NCBI GenBank assembly: GCA_937858165.1
Contig: CALLZA010000629.1
Span: 1 to 12,672 of the forward strand
Direction: 5' to 3'
Source: an uncultured Ardenticatenia bacterium
Lineage (GTDB): Bacteria; Chloroflexota; Anaerolineae; Promineifilales; Promineifilaceae
DNA length: 12,672 nucleotides
Shown here one piece after another: positions 5,562 through 12,142 of this stretch. A program made the position numbers and the translations under genes. Under the pieces are notes generated by a model. It was not told where the DNA came from, did no database searches, and saw only the letters and a program-made list of their open reading frames with translations. The stretch's first letter is position 1, and each line of letters begins with the position of its first letter.

Positions 5562-7995
5562 ACCCCGTCACAACGTTCACCAGCCGCCCGGCGACGATGA
5601 CGTCGCGCACGGCGCGCCCGCCGACGGCTGCCCTCACCCGCTCGTTGCTCAACGCGAGCTCGCGCAGCGTAGCCGCGTCGCTGTCGGCATCGGCCGTCAG
5701 CCGGTCACGCAGCCTGCCATCGACCTGGACGACGACCGTCGTCTGCGCCTCGACGGCCAGCGCCTCGTCCCACGTTGGCCACGCCGCGCGATGCACCGAC
5801 GCCGTCTCGCCCAGCACCTCGCGCCACACTTCCTCGGTCACGAACGGGGCGATGGGGGCCAGCAGCAGTGTCAGGGTACGCATGGCCTCGCGCCACTGGG
5901 CGGCGGCCACGGATTGCTCGCGCGCGGCGTATAGCGTGTTGACGTACTCCATCAGCGCCGCCACGGCGGTGTTGAAGCGAAAGCGCGCCATGTCGTCCGT
6001 AACGCGCTTGATGACGCGATGGCGGGCGCGCTCGAAGGCGTCGTTGGGCGCGCCGTCGGGCAGCGCCGCGACCTCCTGGGCCAGCCGCCAGTAGCGATCC
6101 AGAAAGCGATCGACGCCGATAATGCCGCGGTCGTCCCACAGTGCCTTGGCGTCGAACGGCCCCAGAAACAGCACGTAGGCCCGCAGCGCATCCACGCCGT
6201 GGGCGGTCACGACCTCGTCGGGGGTGACGACGTTGCCACGCGACTTCGACATCTTCTGGCCGTCCACCGGCGAATGCAGCATGCCCTGATTGCGCAACTC
6301 GGCGAACGGCTCGTCGAAGTCGATCAGCCCGGCGTCGTGCATCACCTTGGTCCAGAAGCGGGCGTACAGCAGGTGCATGACGGCGTGCTCCGCGCCGCCG
6401 ACGTAGGTATCGACCGGCAGCCAGTGGCGCACGGCGGTCGGGTCGAACGGTCGCTCCGCCTCGTGGGGGCTGGCAAAGCGCAGGAAGTACCACGATGAGC
6501 AGGCGAAGCCGTCCATCGTGTCTGTCTCGCGCTGGGCCGGGCCGCCGCACTGCGGGCAGGGGGTATTGACCCAACTCTCTACGCGGGCCAGCGGCGAGCG
6601 ACCGTCGCCGCCGGGGGCGAAGTCAACGTCGTCGGGCAGCAGCACAGGCAGTTGCCCTTCGGGCACGGGCACAGCGCCGCAGGCCGGGCAGTGGATGATG
6701 GGGATGGGCGCGCCCCAGTAGCGCTGGCGCGAGATCAGCCAGTCGCGAAAGCGATAGGCCACACGCGCCCCGCCCAGTCCGCGCTCGGCCAGGTCGGCCG
6801 TCAGCCGCGCCGCTGCCTCGGCCGAAGTCAGGCCGCTGTAGGGGCCGGAGTTGATGAGCGTCCCTTCGCCTTCATAGGCTTCGCCGACGGCCTCCACCAC
6901 CTCAACAACCGGCAGCCCGTACTGCCGCGCAAACGCCAGGTCGCGTCCGTCGTGGGCGGGCACGCCCATGACCGCGCCGGAGCCATAACCGGGCAGCACG
7001 TAGTCGGCCACCCACACGGGCACGGCCGCGCCGGTCAGCGGGTGGGCGGCTGTCGCGCCAGTGAAGACGCCCGATTTGGGCCGGTCGGTGGCGGCGCGGT
7101 CGATGTCGGCCATGCTCCGCGCCGCGGTGGCGTAGGCGGCCACCTCGGCGGCCCGGTCGGGCGTGGTGATGCGGGCCACCAGGGGGTGCTCCGGGGCCAG
7201 GGCCAGGAAGGTCGCGCCGTAGAGCGTGTCGGGACGGGTGGTGAAGACGGGCAGTGGCTCACCGTCGATAGTGAAGACCACTTCCGCGCCTTCGCTGCGG
7301 CCGATCCACTGCCGCTGCATCGTCTTGATGCGCTCCGGCCAGTCGATCGTTTCCAGCCCGGCCAGCAGTTGCTCGGCGTAGGCGGTGATCTTGAAGTACC
7401 ATTGCTCCAGCTCTTTCTTGGTCACGACTGAGTCGCAGCGCCAGCAGCGGCCGTCTTCCACCTGCTCGTTGGCCAGGATGGTGCGGCAGCCGGGGCACCA
7501 CCACTGGCTGCCCAGGGCGCGATAGGCCAGGCCGCGGCGGAACAGCAGCAGGAAGAACCACTGCGTCCAGCGGTAGAAGGCGGGGTCGGTGGAGTCGATC
7601 TCGCGCGACCAGTCGTAGGAGCACTCGATCAGTTGCATCTGCCGCTTATAGTTGGCGGCAAAGCGGCGCGTCGTCTCCGCCGGGTGGACGGCGTGGGCGA
7701 TGGCGTAGTTCTCGGCCGGCAGGCCGAAGGCGTCCCAGCCCATCGGGTGCAGCACGTTATAGCCGCGCATGCGGTGGAAGCGGGCGCTGACGCAGGTGGG
7801 CACGTAGTTGCGGCAGTGACCGACCGACAGGCCGTCGCCCGACGGGTAGGGGAAGAAGTCCAGGATGTAGACACGGGGCTTGTCGGGATCGTCACCGGTG
7901 CGATACAGGTCGGTCGCCTGCCAGCGCGGCCGCCACTTCTCTTCCAGGGCGCTGAAGTCATAGGGCGCGGTTTGGGTCTTGGTTTCAGGCGTCAT
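5560..7995 (-). CDS. leuS: Leucyl-tRNA synthetase
   Basis: 811 residues, in the usual bacterial range. It charges tRNA-Leu with leucine in the cytoplasm. Visible in order: the class I HIGH region at 57-60, here SVGH, within FFPYPSGDGLSVGH; a zinc ribbon with C167, C170, C184 and C187; the CP1 editing domain with the Thr-rich motif TTRPDT at 252-257 and the GVPAHDGRD loop; a second CxxC pair region (HCPACG, CPQCGG); canonical KMSKS at 581-585; the anticodon-binding helical domain; and the small C-terminal domain (VVVQVDGRLRDRL). ATG 7995 was chosen because AAGGAA lies 6 nt upstream and the protein then starts normally; an upstream in-frame TTG at 8013 lies before that site. Expression is probably controlled by the leader-peptide attenuator just upstream. 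It has its own promoter, separate from the GH3 gene behind it. Confidence 0.98.
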   Translation of the reverse strand: MTPETKTQTAPYDFSALEEKWRPRWQATDLYRTGDDPDKPRVYILDFFPYPSGDGLSVGHCRNYVPTCVSARFHRMRGYNVLHPMGWDAFGLPAENYAIAHAVHPAETTRRFAANYKRQMQLIECSYDWSREIDSTDPAFYRWTQWFFLLLFRRGLAYRALGSQWWCPGCRTILANEQVEDGRCWRCDSVVTKKELEQWYFKITAYAEQLLAGLETIDWPERIKTMQRQWIGRSEGAEVVFTIDGEPLPVFTTRPDTLYGATFLALAPEHPLVARITTPDRAAEVAAYATAARSMADIDRAATDRPKSGVFTGATAAHPLTGAAVPVWVADYVLPGYGSGAVMGVPAHDGRDLAFARQYGLPVVEVVEAVGEAYEGEGTLINSGPYSGLTSAEAAARLTADLAERGLGGARVAYRFRDWLISRQRYWGAPIPIIHCPACGAVPVPEGQLPVLLPDDVDFAPGGDGRSPLARVESWVNTPCPQCGGPAQRETDTMDGFACSSWYFLRFASPHEAERPFDPTAVRHWLPVDTYVGGAEHAVMHLLYARFWTKVMHDAGLIDFDEPFAELRNQGMLHSPVDGQKMSKSRGNVVTPDEVVTAHGVDALRAYVLFLGPFDAKALWDDRGIIGVDRFLDRYWRLAQEVAALPDGAPNDAFERARHRVIKRVTDDMARFRFNTAVAALMEYVNTLYAAREQSVAAAQWREAMRTLTLLLAPIAPFVTEEVWREVLGETASVHRAAWPTWDEALAVEAQTTVVVQVDGRLRDRLTADADSDAATLRELALSNERVRAAVGGRAVRDVIVAGRLVNVVTG

Positions 7996-8043
7996 GATGT
8001 GTTCCTTAATCAACGCTCGTTAATTGCTACTTCTGCCAACGGC

Positions 8044-8074
8044 AAACAAAAAAGCCGCAGGGAGCGCCTGCGGC
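8044..8074 (-). terminator. Intrinsic terminator in the leuS leader (attenuator stem 3:4)
   Basis: On the minus strand a perfect 8-bp G/C stem (GCCGCAGG at 8074-8067, CCTGCGGC at 8061-8054, 5-nt loop) is followed at once by TTTTTTGTTT (8053-8044). This is a textbook intrinsic terminator, yet it lies 48 nt upstream of the leuS start codon and downstream of the leuS promoter. It should therefore stop leuS transcription early unless it is disrupted. Confidence 0.93.
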
Positions 8075-8166
8075 CAATACGAGAATCGGAAAATGGGTGA
8101 ACGGTCTACGCTCGTCCGGCAGGCGCGGTTAATCGGGCAAGTAAGTTGCCAAGTAAGAGACCGCGC
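8064..8166 (-). promoter_or_regulatory. leuS attenuator: competing RNA stems 1:2 and 2:3
   Basis: Segment 1 (8166-8160, GCGCGGT) pairs perfectly with segment 2 (8129-8123, ACCGCGC). Segment 2 extended (8126-8116) also pairs with segment 3 (8073-8064): 7 bp perfect (GCGCCTG / CAGGCGC), then C-G, a 1-nt bulge and two more pairs. Segment 3 includes nearly all of the 5' arm of the terminator, so stem 2:3 is an antiterminator and stem 1:2 restores termination. Codons 12-14 (Leu CTC TTA CTT) start right after segment 1, so a ribosome held there hides segment 1 and frees segment 2. A ribosome at the stop codon (8108-8106) would cover segment 2 and let the terminator fold. Confidence 0.8.
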
Positions 8167-8192
8167 AGTCGGAGAGAGCGGAAGTCCTTCAT
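8106..8192 (-). CDS. Leucine-rich leader peptide of leuS (28 aa)
   Basis: ATG at 8192-8190, TAG at 8108-8106. The 28 codons give a peptide beginning MKDFRSLRLRGLLLGNLL with Leu at positions 7, 9, 12, 13, 14, 17, 18 and 21: eight of 28. The Leu codons are CTC, CTG, CTC, TTA, CTT, TTA, CTT, TTA. TTA occurs in none of the 16 Leu codons of efp or the 14 of the LysM gene, both read by hand, so the leader is enriched in a codon that is rare here. The ATG lies 9 nt after the end of the predicted -10 (8201), so the mRNA would have 0-2 nt before it: a leaderless start with no ribosome binding site. Its likely job is to sense Leu-tRNA charging by ribosome stalling and set read-through into leuS. The main alternative, a chance ORF, is made unlikely by the Leu content, codon choice, promoter position and downstream RNA stems together. 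Confidence 0.82.
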   Translation of the reverse strand: MKDFRSLRLRGLLLGNLLARLTAPAGRA

Positions 8193-8200
8193 GTGGCGAC

Positions 8201-8229
8201 AGAGTAGCATAGCGGCATTGGCATGTCAA
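8201..8229 (-). promoter_or_regulatory. leuS promoter
   Basis: Minus strand: perfect -35 TTGACA (8229-8224), 17-bp spacer, -10 TACTCT (8206-8201) preceded by TGC (extended -10). It is the best sigma-70-type promoter in the window. The predicted start is about 8194-8192, on or next to the ATG of the leader peptide. The -35 begins 4 bp after the GH3 stop codon. Confidence 0.85.
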
Positions 8230-8233
8230 GTGG

Positions 8234-10723
8234 TCAGTGGTCGGCGACAGGACGGAGCCAGTCGGCTGTCAGCGTAAAGCGAGCGCGAGCGCGAATGTCG
8301 GCCGACGACGCGCCGACCAGCACCTCGAACTCGCCCGCCTCGGCCACCCAGGCGGCGCGGGCGTCGTCGTAGCAAGCCAGGGCGCGCATGTCGAGCGGCA
8401 GGCGCACCGTCTGCGTCTCACCCGGCTCCAGGGCCACCTTGGTGAACCCCTTCAACTCCTTCTCCGGGCGGGCCAGCGACGCGCGCAGGTCGCGGACGTA
8501 GAGCTGCACCACTTCCTGCCCGGCGCGCGTGCCACTGTTGGTCACGTCGATTGTCACCATTAACGTCTCGCCGGCGGCCAGCGCCTCGGTGCTGAGGCGC
8601 AGGTTGTCGTAGGCGAAGGTGGTATACGACAGGCCGTGGCCGAACGGGAAGAGTGGGGCGACGCGCTTCTTGTCGTAGTAGCGATAGCCGACGAAGATGC
8701 CTTCGCCATAGGCAACGCGGCCGTTTTCGCCGGGGTAGTTGATGTAAGCAGGGTTATCCTCCAGACGCACCGGGAAGGTCTGTGGCAGACGGCCGGCGGG
8801 GTTGGCGCGGCCGGTCAGCACGTCGGCGATGGCGTTGCCGCACTCCTGGCCGGGGTACCATGCCTGCATTACTGCGCCGACGCGCTCCAGCCAGGGCATC
8901 GCCACCGGGCCGCCCGTTTGCAGCACGACGACGGTGTTGGGGTTGGCCGCGGCCACCCGGGCGATCAGTTCGTTCTGCCGCCCGACCAGGTCCATGTGCG
9001 GCCGGTCGTTGCCCTCGCCATCCCACTCGCCGGTCAGGCCGACGAACAGCACAGCCACGTCGGCCTGGGCCGCGGCCAAGACGGCGGCCTCGACCGCCTC
9101 GTCGCCCAACGGCCGGGCCAGCCCGACGCGCAGCGCCTTCATGCCCATCGCCCCCGGCGGCGGGAAGGCGAACTCGACCCGTACGTCGTAGGTCTGCCCG
9201 GCGCGCAGATCGAGCGCGCCGACGACCTCGTCGCTGCCAAAGCCGAAGTAAGCGCTGCCCTTCCGCCAGTCGCTCCAGTTGTCTACCAGCAGCGCGCCGT
9301 CGACGAACACACGGCTCAGCCCGGCGCTGACCAGGCTAAAGTAGTGTTCGCCGTCGGCCTCGGGTGTGATCTGTGTCGTTAGCCGGGCGCTGAACTGCCA
9401 CGGGTTGACACCGGGCAACACGTCCATGAACCACATCAGCTCGCCGCCGGCGATCTCCTGCCGGGCGACGACGTCACCGGAGAGGTCGGTGGCGTTGAAG
9501 TACTCGACGGCGAGCGGCCCGGGCAGCAGGGGCAACTGCTTGTAGTTGACGCAGCCGTCGTCGCAGATGATCTCGGCCGCGCCGGACTGGGCCAGCAGCC
9601 CGTCGAGCGGCGCGACGCGGTAGTGGGCGTTCACCTGGGCGCTGCCGCCGCCCATGATCTGCGCCGTGCGGGCGTTGGGCCCGATGAGGGCGATGCGCTG
9701 CCCGGCGCTCATGTCCAGCGGCAGCAGGCCGTCGTTCTTCAGCAGGACGACGCCCTCGGCCCCGGCGCGGCGGATGAGGGCGCGGTGTTCGGGCCGGTCG
9801 ACGGCCTGTTCATCGGCGATCGTTGGGTCGTCCAGCGCGCCGACGCGGGACATGAGGCGCAACAGGCGGCGGGCGCTGTCGGTCACGGCGTCGGCGCTGA
9901 CGCGGCCGTCGCGCACGGCCGCCGCCAGCCGCGGCCCGCGCAGCCACGTCGGGCCGGGCATCTCCAGGTCAAGCCCGGCGTTGGCCGCCTCGACGGTGGT
10001 GTGGGTCCCCGTCCAGTCCGACATGACCAGCCCATCGAAGCCCCACTCCCCCTTCAGGATGTCGCGGATGAGGCGCGTGTTTTCGGCGGCGTACGTTCCG
10101 TTGACCTTATTATAGGCGGTCATCAGCGCCCACGTGCCCGCTTCGCGCACAGCGGCCTCGAACGGCACGAGGTAGATTTCGCGCAGGGCGCGCTCGCCGA
10201 TGTCGGAACTGATGGTCATGCGCTCGAATTCGGAGTCGTTGCCGACGTAGTGTTTGACCGTGGCGCTGACGCCGCGGCTCTGCACGCCGCGGATGTAGGC
10301 CACGGCCAGCCGGGCCGACAGGAAGGGGTCTTCGGAGTAGCACTCGAAGTTGCGGCCGTTGAGCGGCGAGCGGTGGATGTTGACCGTCGGCCCCAGCAGG
10401 ACACGCGCCCCCTTGCTCAGCGCCTCTTCACCCAGCGCCGCGCCGACTGCCTCGACCAGGGGGGTGTTCCACGTGGCGGCCAGTGAGATGCCGACCGGGA
10501 AGGCCGCGGCCGGAACGCCGCCAATCAGCGAGCCGCCGCCGCGCGCGCCGTTTGGGCCGTCAGTCAGCTTGATGGCCGGCACGCCGACGCGCTCAATCGG
10601 TACGGTCGTCCAGAAGTCGGCCCCGGCGAGGAGGGAGACTTGTTCATCGAGGGTCAGGGATTGCAGAAGGGCGTCGATGCGCTCTTCCATGTCTGTGGCG
10701 GTGGGAGTGGCTGATTGGATCAT
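8234..10723 (-). CDS. Glycoside hydrolase family 3 enzyme (beta-glucosidase type) with PA14 domain
   Basis: 829 residues. It hydrolyses terminal beta-linked sugars with retention; the exact substrate cannot be read from sequence. Residues about 15-295 are the TIM-barrel domain: D55 in LTDGPNGAR, GRNFECYSEDP (122-132), K157-H158, and nucleophile D236 in GLVMSDW. Residues about 310-700 are the alpha/beta sandwich, interrupted by a PA14-like carbohydrate-binding insert at about 402-538. The acid/base candidate is E570 in GEWDGEGNDRPHMDL, as in Kluyveromyces-type BglI enzymes. A fibronectin-III-like domain closes the protein (about 710-815). There is no signal peptide, so the enzyme probably acts on imported oligosaccharides in the cytoplasm. 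ATG 10723 has only a weak ribosome binding site; an in-frame ATG at 10690 is an alternative start. No transporter or regulator gene is adjacent. The stop codon lies in a short ACTGACC-type repeat that leads into the leuS promoter. Confidence 0.95.
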   Translation of the reverse strand: MIQSATPTATDMEERIDALLQSLTLDEQVSLLAGADFWTTVPIERVGVPAIKLTDGPNGARGGGSLIGGVPAAAFPVGISLAATWNTPLVEAVGAALGEEALSKGARVLLGPTVNIHRSPLNGRNFECYSEDPFLSARLAVAYIRGVQSRGVSATVKHYVGNDSEFERMTISSDIGERALREIYLVPFEAAVREAGTWALMTAYNKVNGTYAAENTRLIRDILKGEWGFDGLVMSDWTGTHTTVEAANAGLDLEMPGPTWLRGPRLAAAVRDGRVSADAVTDSARRLLRLMSRVGALDDPTIADEQAVDRPEHRALIRRAGAEGVVLLKNDGLLPLDMSAGQRIALIGPNARTAQIMGGGSAQVNAHYRVAPLDGLLAQSGAAEIICDDGCVNYKQLPLLPGPLAVEYFNATDLSGDVVARQEIAGGELMWFMDVLPGVNPWQFSARLTTQITPEADGEHYFSLVSAGLSRVFVDGALLVDNWSDWRKGSAYFGFGSDEVVGALDLRAGQTYDVRVEFAFPPPGAMGMKALRVGLARPLGDEAVEAAVLAAAQADVAVLFVGLTGEWDGEGNDRPHMDLVGRQNELIARVAAANPNTVVVLQTGGPVAMPWLERVGAVMQAWYPGQECGNAIADVLTGRANPAGRLPQTFPVRLEDNPAYINYPGENGRVAYGEGIFVGYRYYDKKRVAPLFPFGHGLSYTTFAYDNLRLSTEALAAGETLMVTIDVTNSGTRAGQEVVQLYVRDLRASLARPEKELKGFTKVALEPGETQTVRLPLDMRALACYDDARAAWVAEAGEFEVLVGASSADIRARARFTLTADWLRPVADH

Positions 10724-10783
10724 GGTGTGTCTCGGTGGCGGGAGTGTGGATGATCGGTTGTGGCTCCGTCCCCGGTGTGGGGA

Positions 10784-10819
10784 CTAAGGGAGTTTATCAT
10801 GCCTTAGGGCCGGGCCAAA
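10784..10819 (-). promoter_or_regulatory. GH3 promoter with dyad around the -10
   Basis: Minus strand: TTTGGC (10819-10814), 17 bp, TAAACT (10796-10791) preceded by TGA (extended -10). The -10 is framed by an inverted repeat, CTAAGG at 10784-10789 and CCTTAG at 10802-10807 (12-bp gap), which could be a repressor operator. Just downstream, 10768-10784 forms a 6-bp hairpin (GTCCCC / GGGGAC) that would sit at the 5' end of the transcript, about 60 nt before the ATG. Confidence 0.55.
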
Positions 10820-10842
10820 CAGGCAGGACGACCGCATACGCA

Positions 10843-10944
10843 AGAATGGTACGCAGGCGGCGCGGAAGACGCAGATTGACACAGCAAAATCAAGCTTTCG
10901 CTCCGCGTTTATGAGTGAGCTCTGCGTCATCTGCGTACCATTCT
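10843..10944. repeat. ~100-bp inverted-repeat element, copy A
   Basis: Perfect 14-bp terminal arms, AGAATGGTACGCAG (10843-10856) and CTGCGTACCATTCT (10931-10944), plus inner arms GACGCAGA (10868-10875) and TCTGCGTC (10921-10928). The centre does not code. It has the architecture and the terminal GAATGGyACG motif of copy B at 12143-12247. It is a MITE-like or palindromic dispersed element in the divergent region between the GH3 and CpXC genes. I found no transposase. Confidence 0.75.
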
Positions 10945-10960
10945 ACTACCGGTCAAGCTG

Positions 10961-10969
10961 TGCTATGCT
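10961..10969 (+). promoter_or_regulatory. Extended -10 promoter for the CpXC gene
   Basis: TG-C-TATGCT (TG 10961-10962, hexamer 10964-10969). The best -35 candidate is a weak TTCTAC at 10941-10946, 17 bp upstream, which falls inside the right arm of repeat copy A. The start is expected near 10976. Confidence 0.5.
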
Positions 10970-10976
10970 TGGCGGC

Positions 10977-10993
10977 GCGTCATAGGAGGACGC
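10977..10993 (+). promoter_or_regulatory. Hairpin presenting the ribosome binding site
   Basis: GCGTC (10977-10981) pairs with GACGC (10989-10993), leaving ATAGGAG in the loop, so most of the AGGAGG ribosome binding site (10984-10989) is looped out 10 nt before ATG 11000. At DNA level GGCG (10971-10974) and CGCC (10994-10997) extend the dyad. It could tune translation or be fortuitous in GC-rich DNA. Confidence 0.4.
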
Positions 10994-10999
10994 CGCCCG

Positions 11000-11896
11000 A
11001 TGCCCCACTCCTTCGCCGATCAACTCATGCTCAGTTGTCCCCAGTGCGGCGCGGACTTCACGCCCGATATCTGGCTCATCATCGACGTGGCCGAGCGACC
11101 CGACTTGCTGGCACTCATCCGCAACGGATCGGTCCACCGCTTCGCCTGCCCCGGCGGCCACGTGGGCGAGGCAGACGCGCCGCTGCTGCTCTTCCGGCCG
11201 GGCGAGACGCCGCCGCTGCTGTTCACGCCCGCGGCGGGGACGACGGCCGAGCAGGATCGGGCGATGGCCGACGACCTGCTCGGCCTACTGGCGGAGCGTC
11301 TGGGCGAGACGTGGCAAGCCGAGTGGCCGGCCAGCCTGCTGACGTTGCCGCGCCGGTTGCTGGTGGAAGCGCTCGATAGCGACGACGCGGCGGCGACTGT
11401 CGATCGAGCGCTGGCCCAGGCCATCCCGCCCGGCATCGGCGACGTGCTGGGCGAGATCACCACGGAACTGCTCAACGACGGGATGCGGCTGGACTCGGCT
11501 AAGGACCTGGAGATCGCCCTGGCATCGCGTCCGGCATTGCGCGAGAAGCTGGCGGCGGCTATGCGCGCGGCCAACGCACCAGCGACGCCCGCAGCTGCGT
11601 CCGGGCCGACGGAGGCCGGGCCAGACCCGCTACTGGCCGTGCTACGGCAGTTCGTCGAGGCCGAAACGTGGCTGGACTCTTATCGCTTCGTGCGCAAGCA
11701 CCCGGAGTTGTTAACGGACGCGGCCGAGGCGGCGTTGGCGCGGTTGGTTGAGCGGGCGGCCGCGGTGGAGGATGCGGCCGTTGCCGATCTCTTTGCCGAG
11801 CACTTGGCGCTGTTGCGGCGGGGGAGGGAGGTGGGGGTGATGGAGGCGTTTGGGGAGAAGTTGGGGGTGACAGTCGTTGAACTGGGTCGAATGTAG
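11000..11896 (+). CDS. CpXC-domain protein
   Basis: 298 residues, no signal peptide or membrane segment, so probably cytoplasmic. The N-terminal 60 residues resemble the CpXC domain: CPQCG (C13, C16), DIWLIIDVAERPDLLALIRNGSVHRFACP, with the second half reading C50-PGGH instead of CPxC. The rest is mostly helical and acidic with an Ala/Pro/Gly-rich hinge at about 188-206 (APATPAAASG). A distinct C-terminal helical part follows (DPLLAVLRQFVEAETWLDSYRFVRKHPELL, about 212-298). The function of this family is not established; in Chloroflexota such domains often occur in signalling-type proteins, which I offer as inference only. ATG 11000 is supported by AGGAGG 10 nt upstream. The last ~25 codons are strikingly G-rich (runs of G at 11820-11837), unlike the body of the gene. 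Confidence 0.85.
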   Translation: MPHSFADQLMLSCPQCGADFTPDIWLIIDVAERPDLLALIRNGSVHRFACPGGHVGEADAPLLLFRPGETPPLLFTPAAGTTAEQDRAMADDLLGLLAERLGETWQAEWPASLLTLPRRLLVEALDSDDAAATVDRALAQAIPPGIGDVLGEITTELLNDGMRLDSAKDLEIALASRPALREKLAAAMRAANAPATPAAASGPTEAGPDPLLAVLRQFVEAETWLDSYRFVRKHPELLTDAAEAALARLVERAAAVEDAAVADLFAEHLALLRRGREVGVMEAFGEKLGVTVVELGRM

Positions 11897-11958
11897 AGCT
11901 TTATTGCTTGCGTTCCTAGTGATGGATTGATGCGCCATCACCTCAACAAGCTTGGCAC

Positions 11959-12000
11959 AAAAGCAAAGAGACTATATCACGCCACATGATATAGCCTCTT
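11959..12000 (-). terminator. Terminator downstream of tRNA-Lys
   Basis: A 14-bp stem (12000-11987 with 11979-11966) with a single G-T pair and a 7-nt loop, followed on the minus strand by a T-rich tail (TTTGCTTTTG). It starts 5 nt after the tRNA 3' end. It may also stop transcription from the CpXC gene on the other strand, although no T-tract follows on that side. Confidence 0.8.
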
Positions 12001-12004
12001 CCAG

Positions 12005-12077
12005 TGCCCCCGATAGGATTTGAACCTATGACCTTGGCATTAAGAGTGCCCTGCTCTGCCAGTTGAGCTACGGAGGC
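12005..12077 (-). tRNA. tRNA-Lys, anticodon CTT
   Basis: 73 nt, no encoded CCA. Acceptor stem GCCTCCG / CGGGGGC (one G-T pair), discriminator A (12005), D-arm region with TAGCTCAACTGGCAGAGC, anticodon loop CTCTTAA giving anticodon CTT (12044-12042, reads AAG), and T-arm ATAGG-TTCAAAT-CCTAT. The outermost anticodon-stem pair is G-A, leaving 4 good pairs (GGCA / TGCC). It lies alone, with its own promoter and terminator. Confidence 0.97.
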
Positions 12078-12108
12078 GGGTCGCGCTTTCCAGCACAACG
12101 CGACAGAA

Positions 12109-12138
12109 ATTCTACCAACGACCGGGCAAAAAGGCAAA
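12109..12138 (-). promoter_or_regulatory. tRNA-Lys promoter
   Basis: Minus strand: TTTGCC (12138-12133), 18 bp, TAGAAT (12114-12109) preceded by TGG (extended -10). The start near 12102 would give a 25-nt 5' leader for RNase P to remove. Confidence 0.5.
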
Positions 12139-12142
12139 CCAT

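Noticed and set aside
7996..8194. Leucine T-box riboswitch in the leuS leader
   Set aside because: No TGGNACC/AGGGTGGNACCGCG-type T-box sequence is visible; the ORF plus three-stem layout explains the terminator better.
8020..8229. 69-residue minus-strand ORF across the leuS leader
   Set aside because: It runs in another frame through promoter, leader peptide and terminator, and has no ribosome binding site.
11820..11855. G-quadruplex regulatory element at the end of the CpXC gene
   Set aside because: G-runs are uneven and the last loop is about 14 nt; no known role at a gene end, so the support is too thin.
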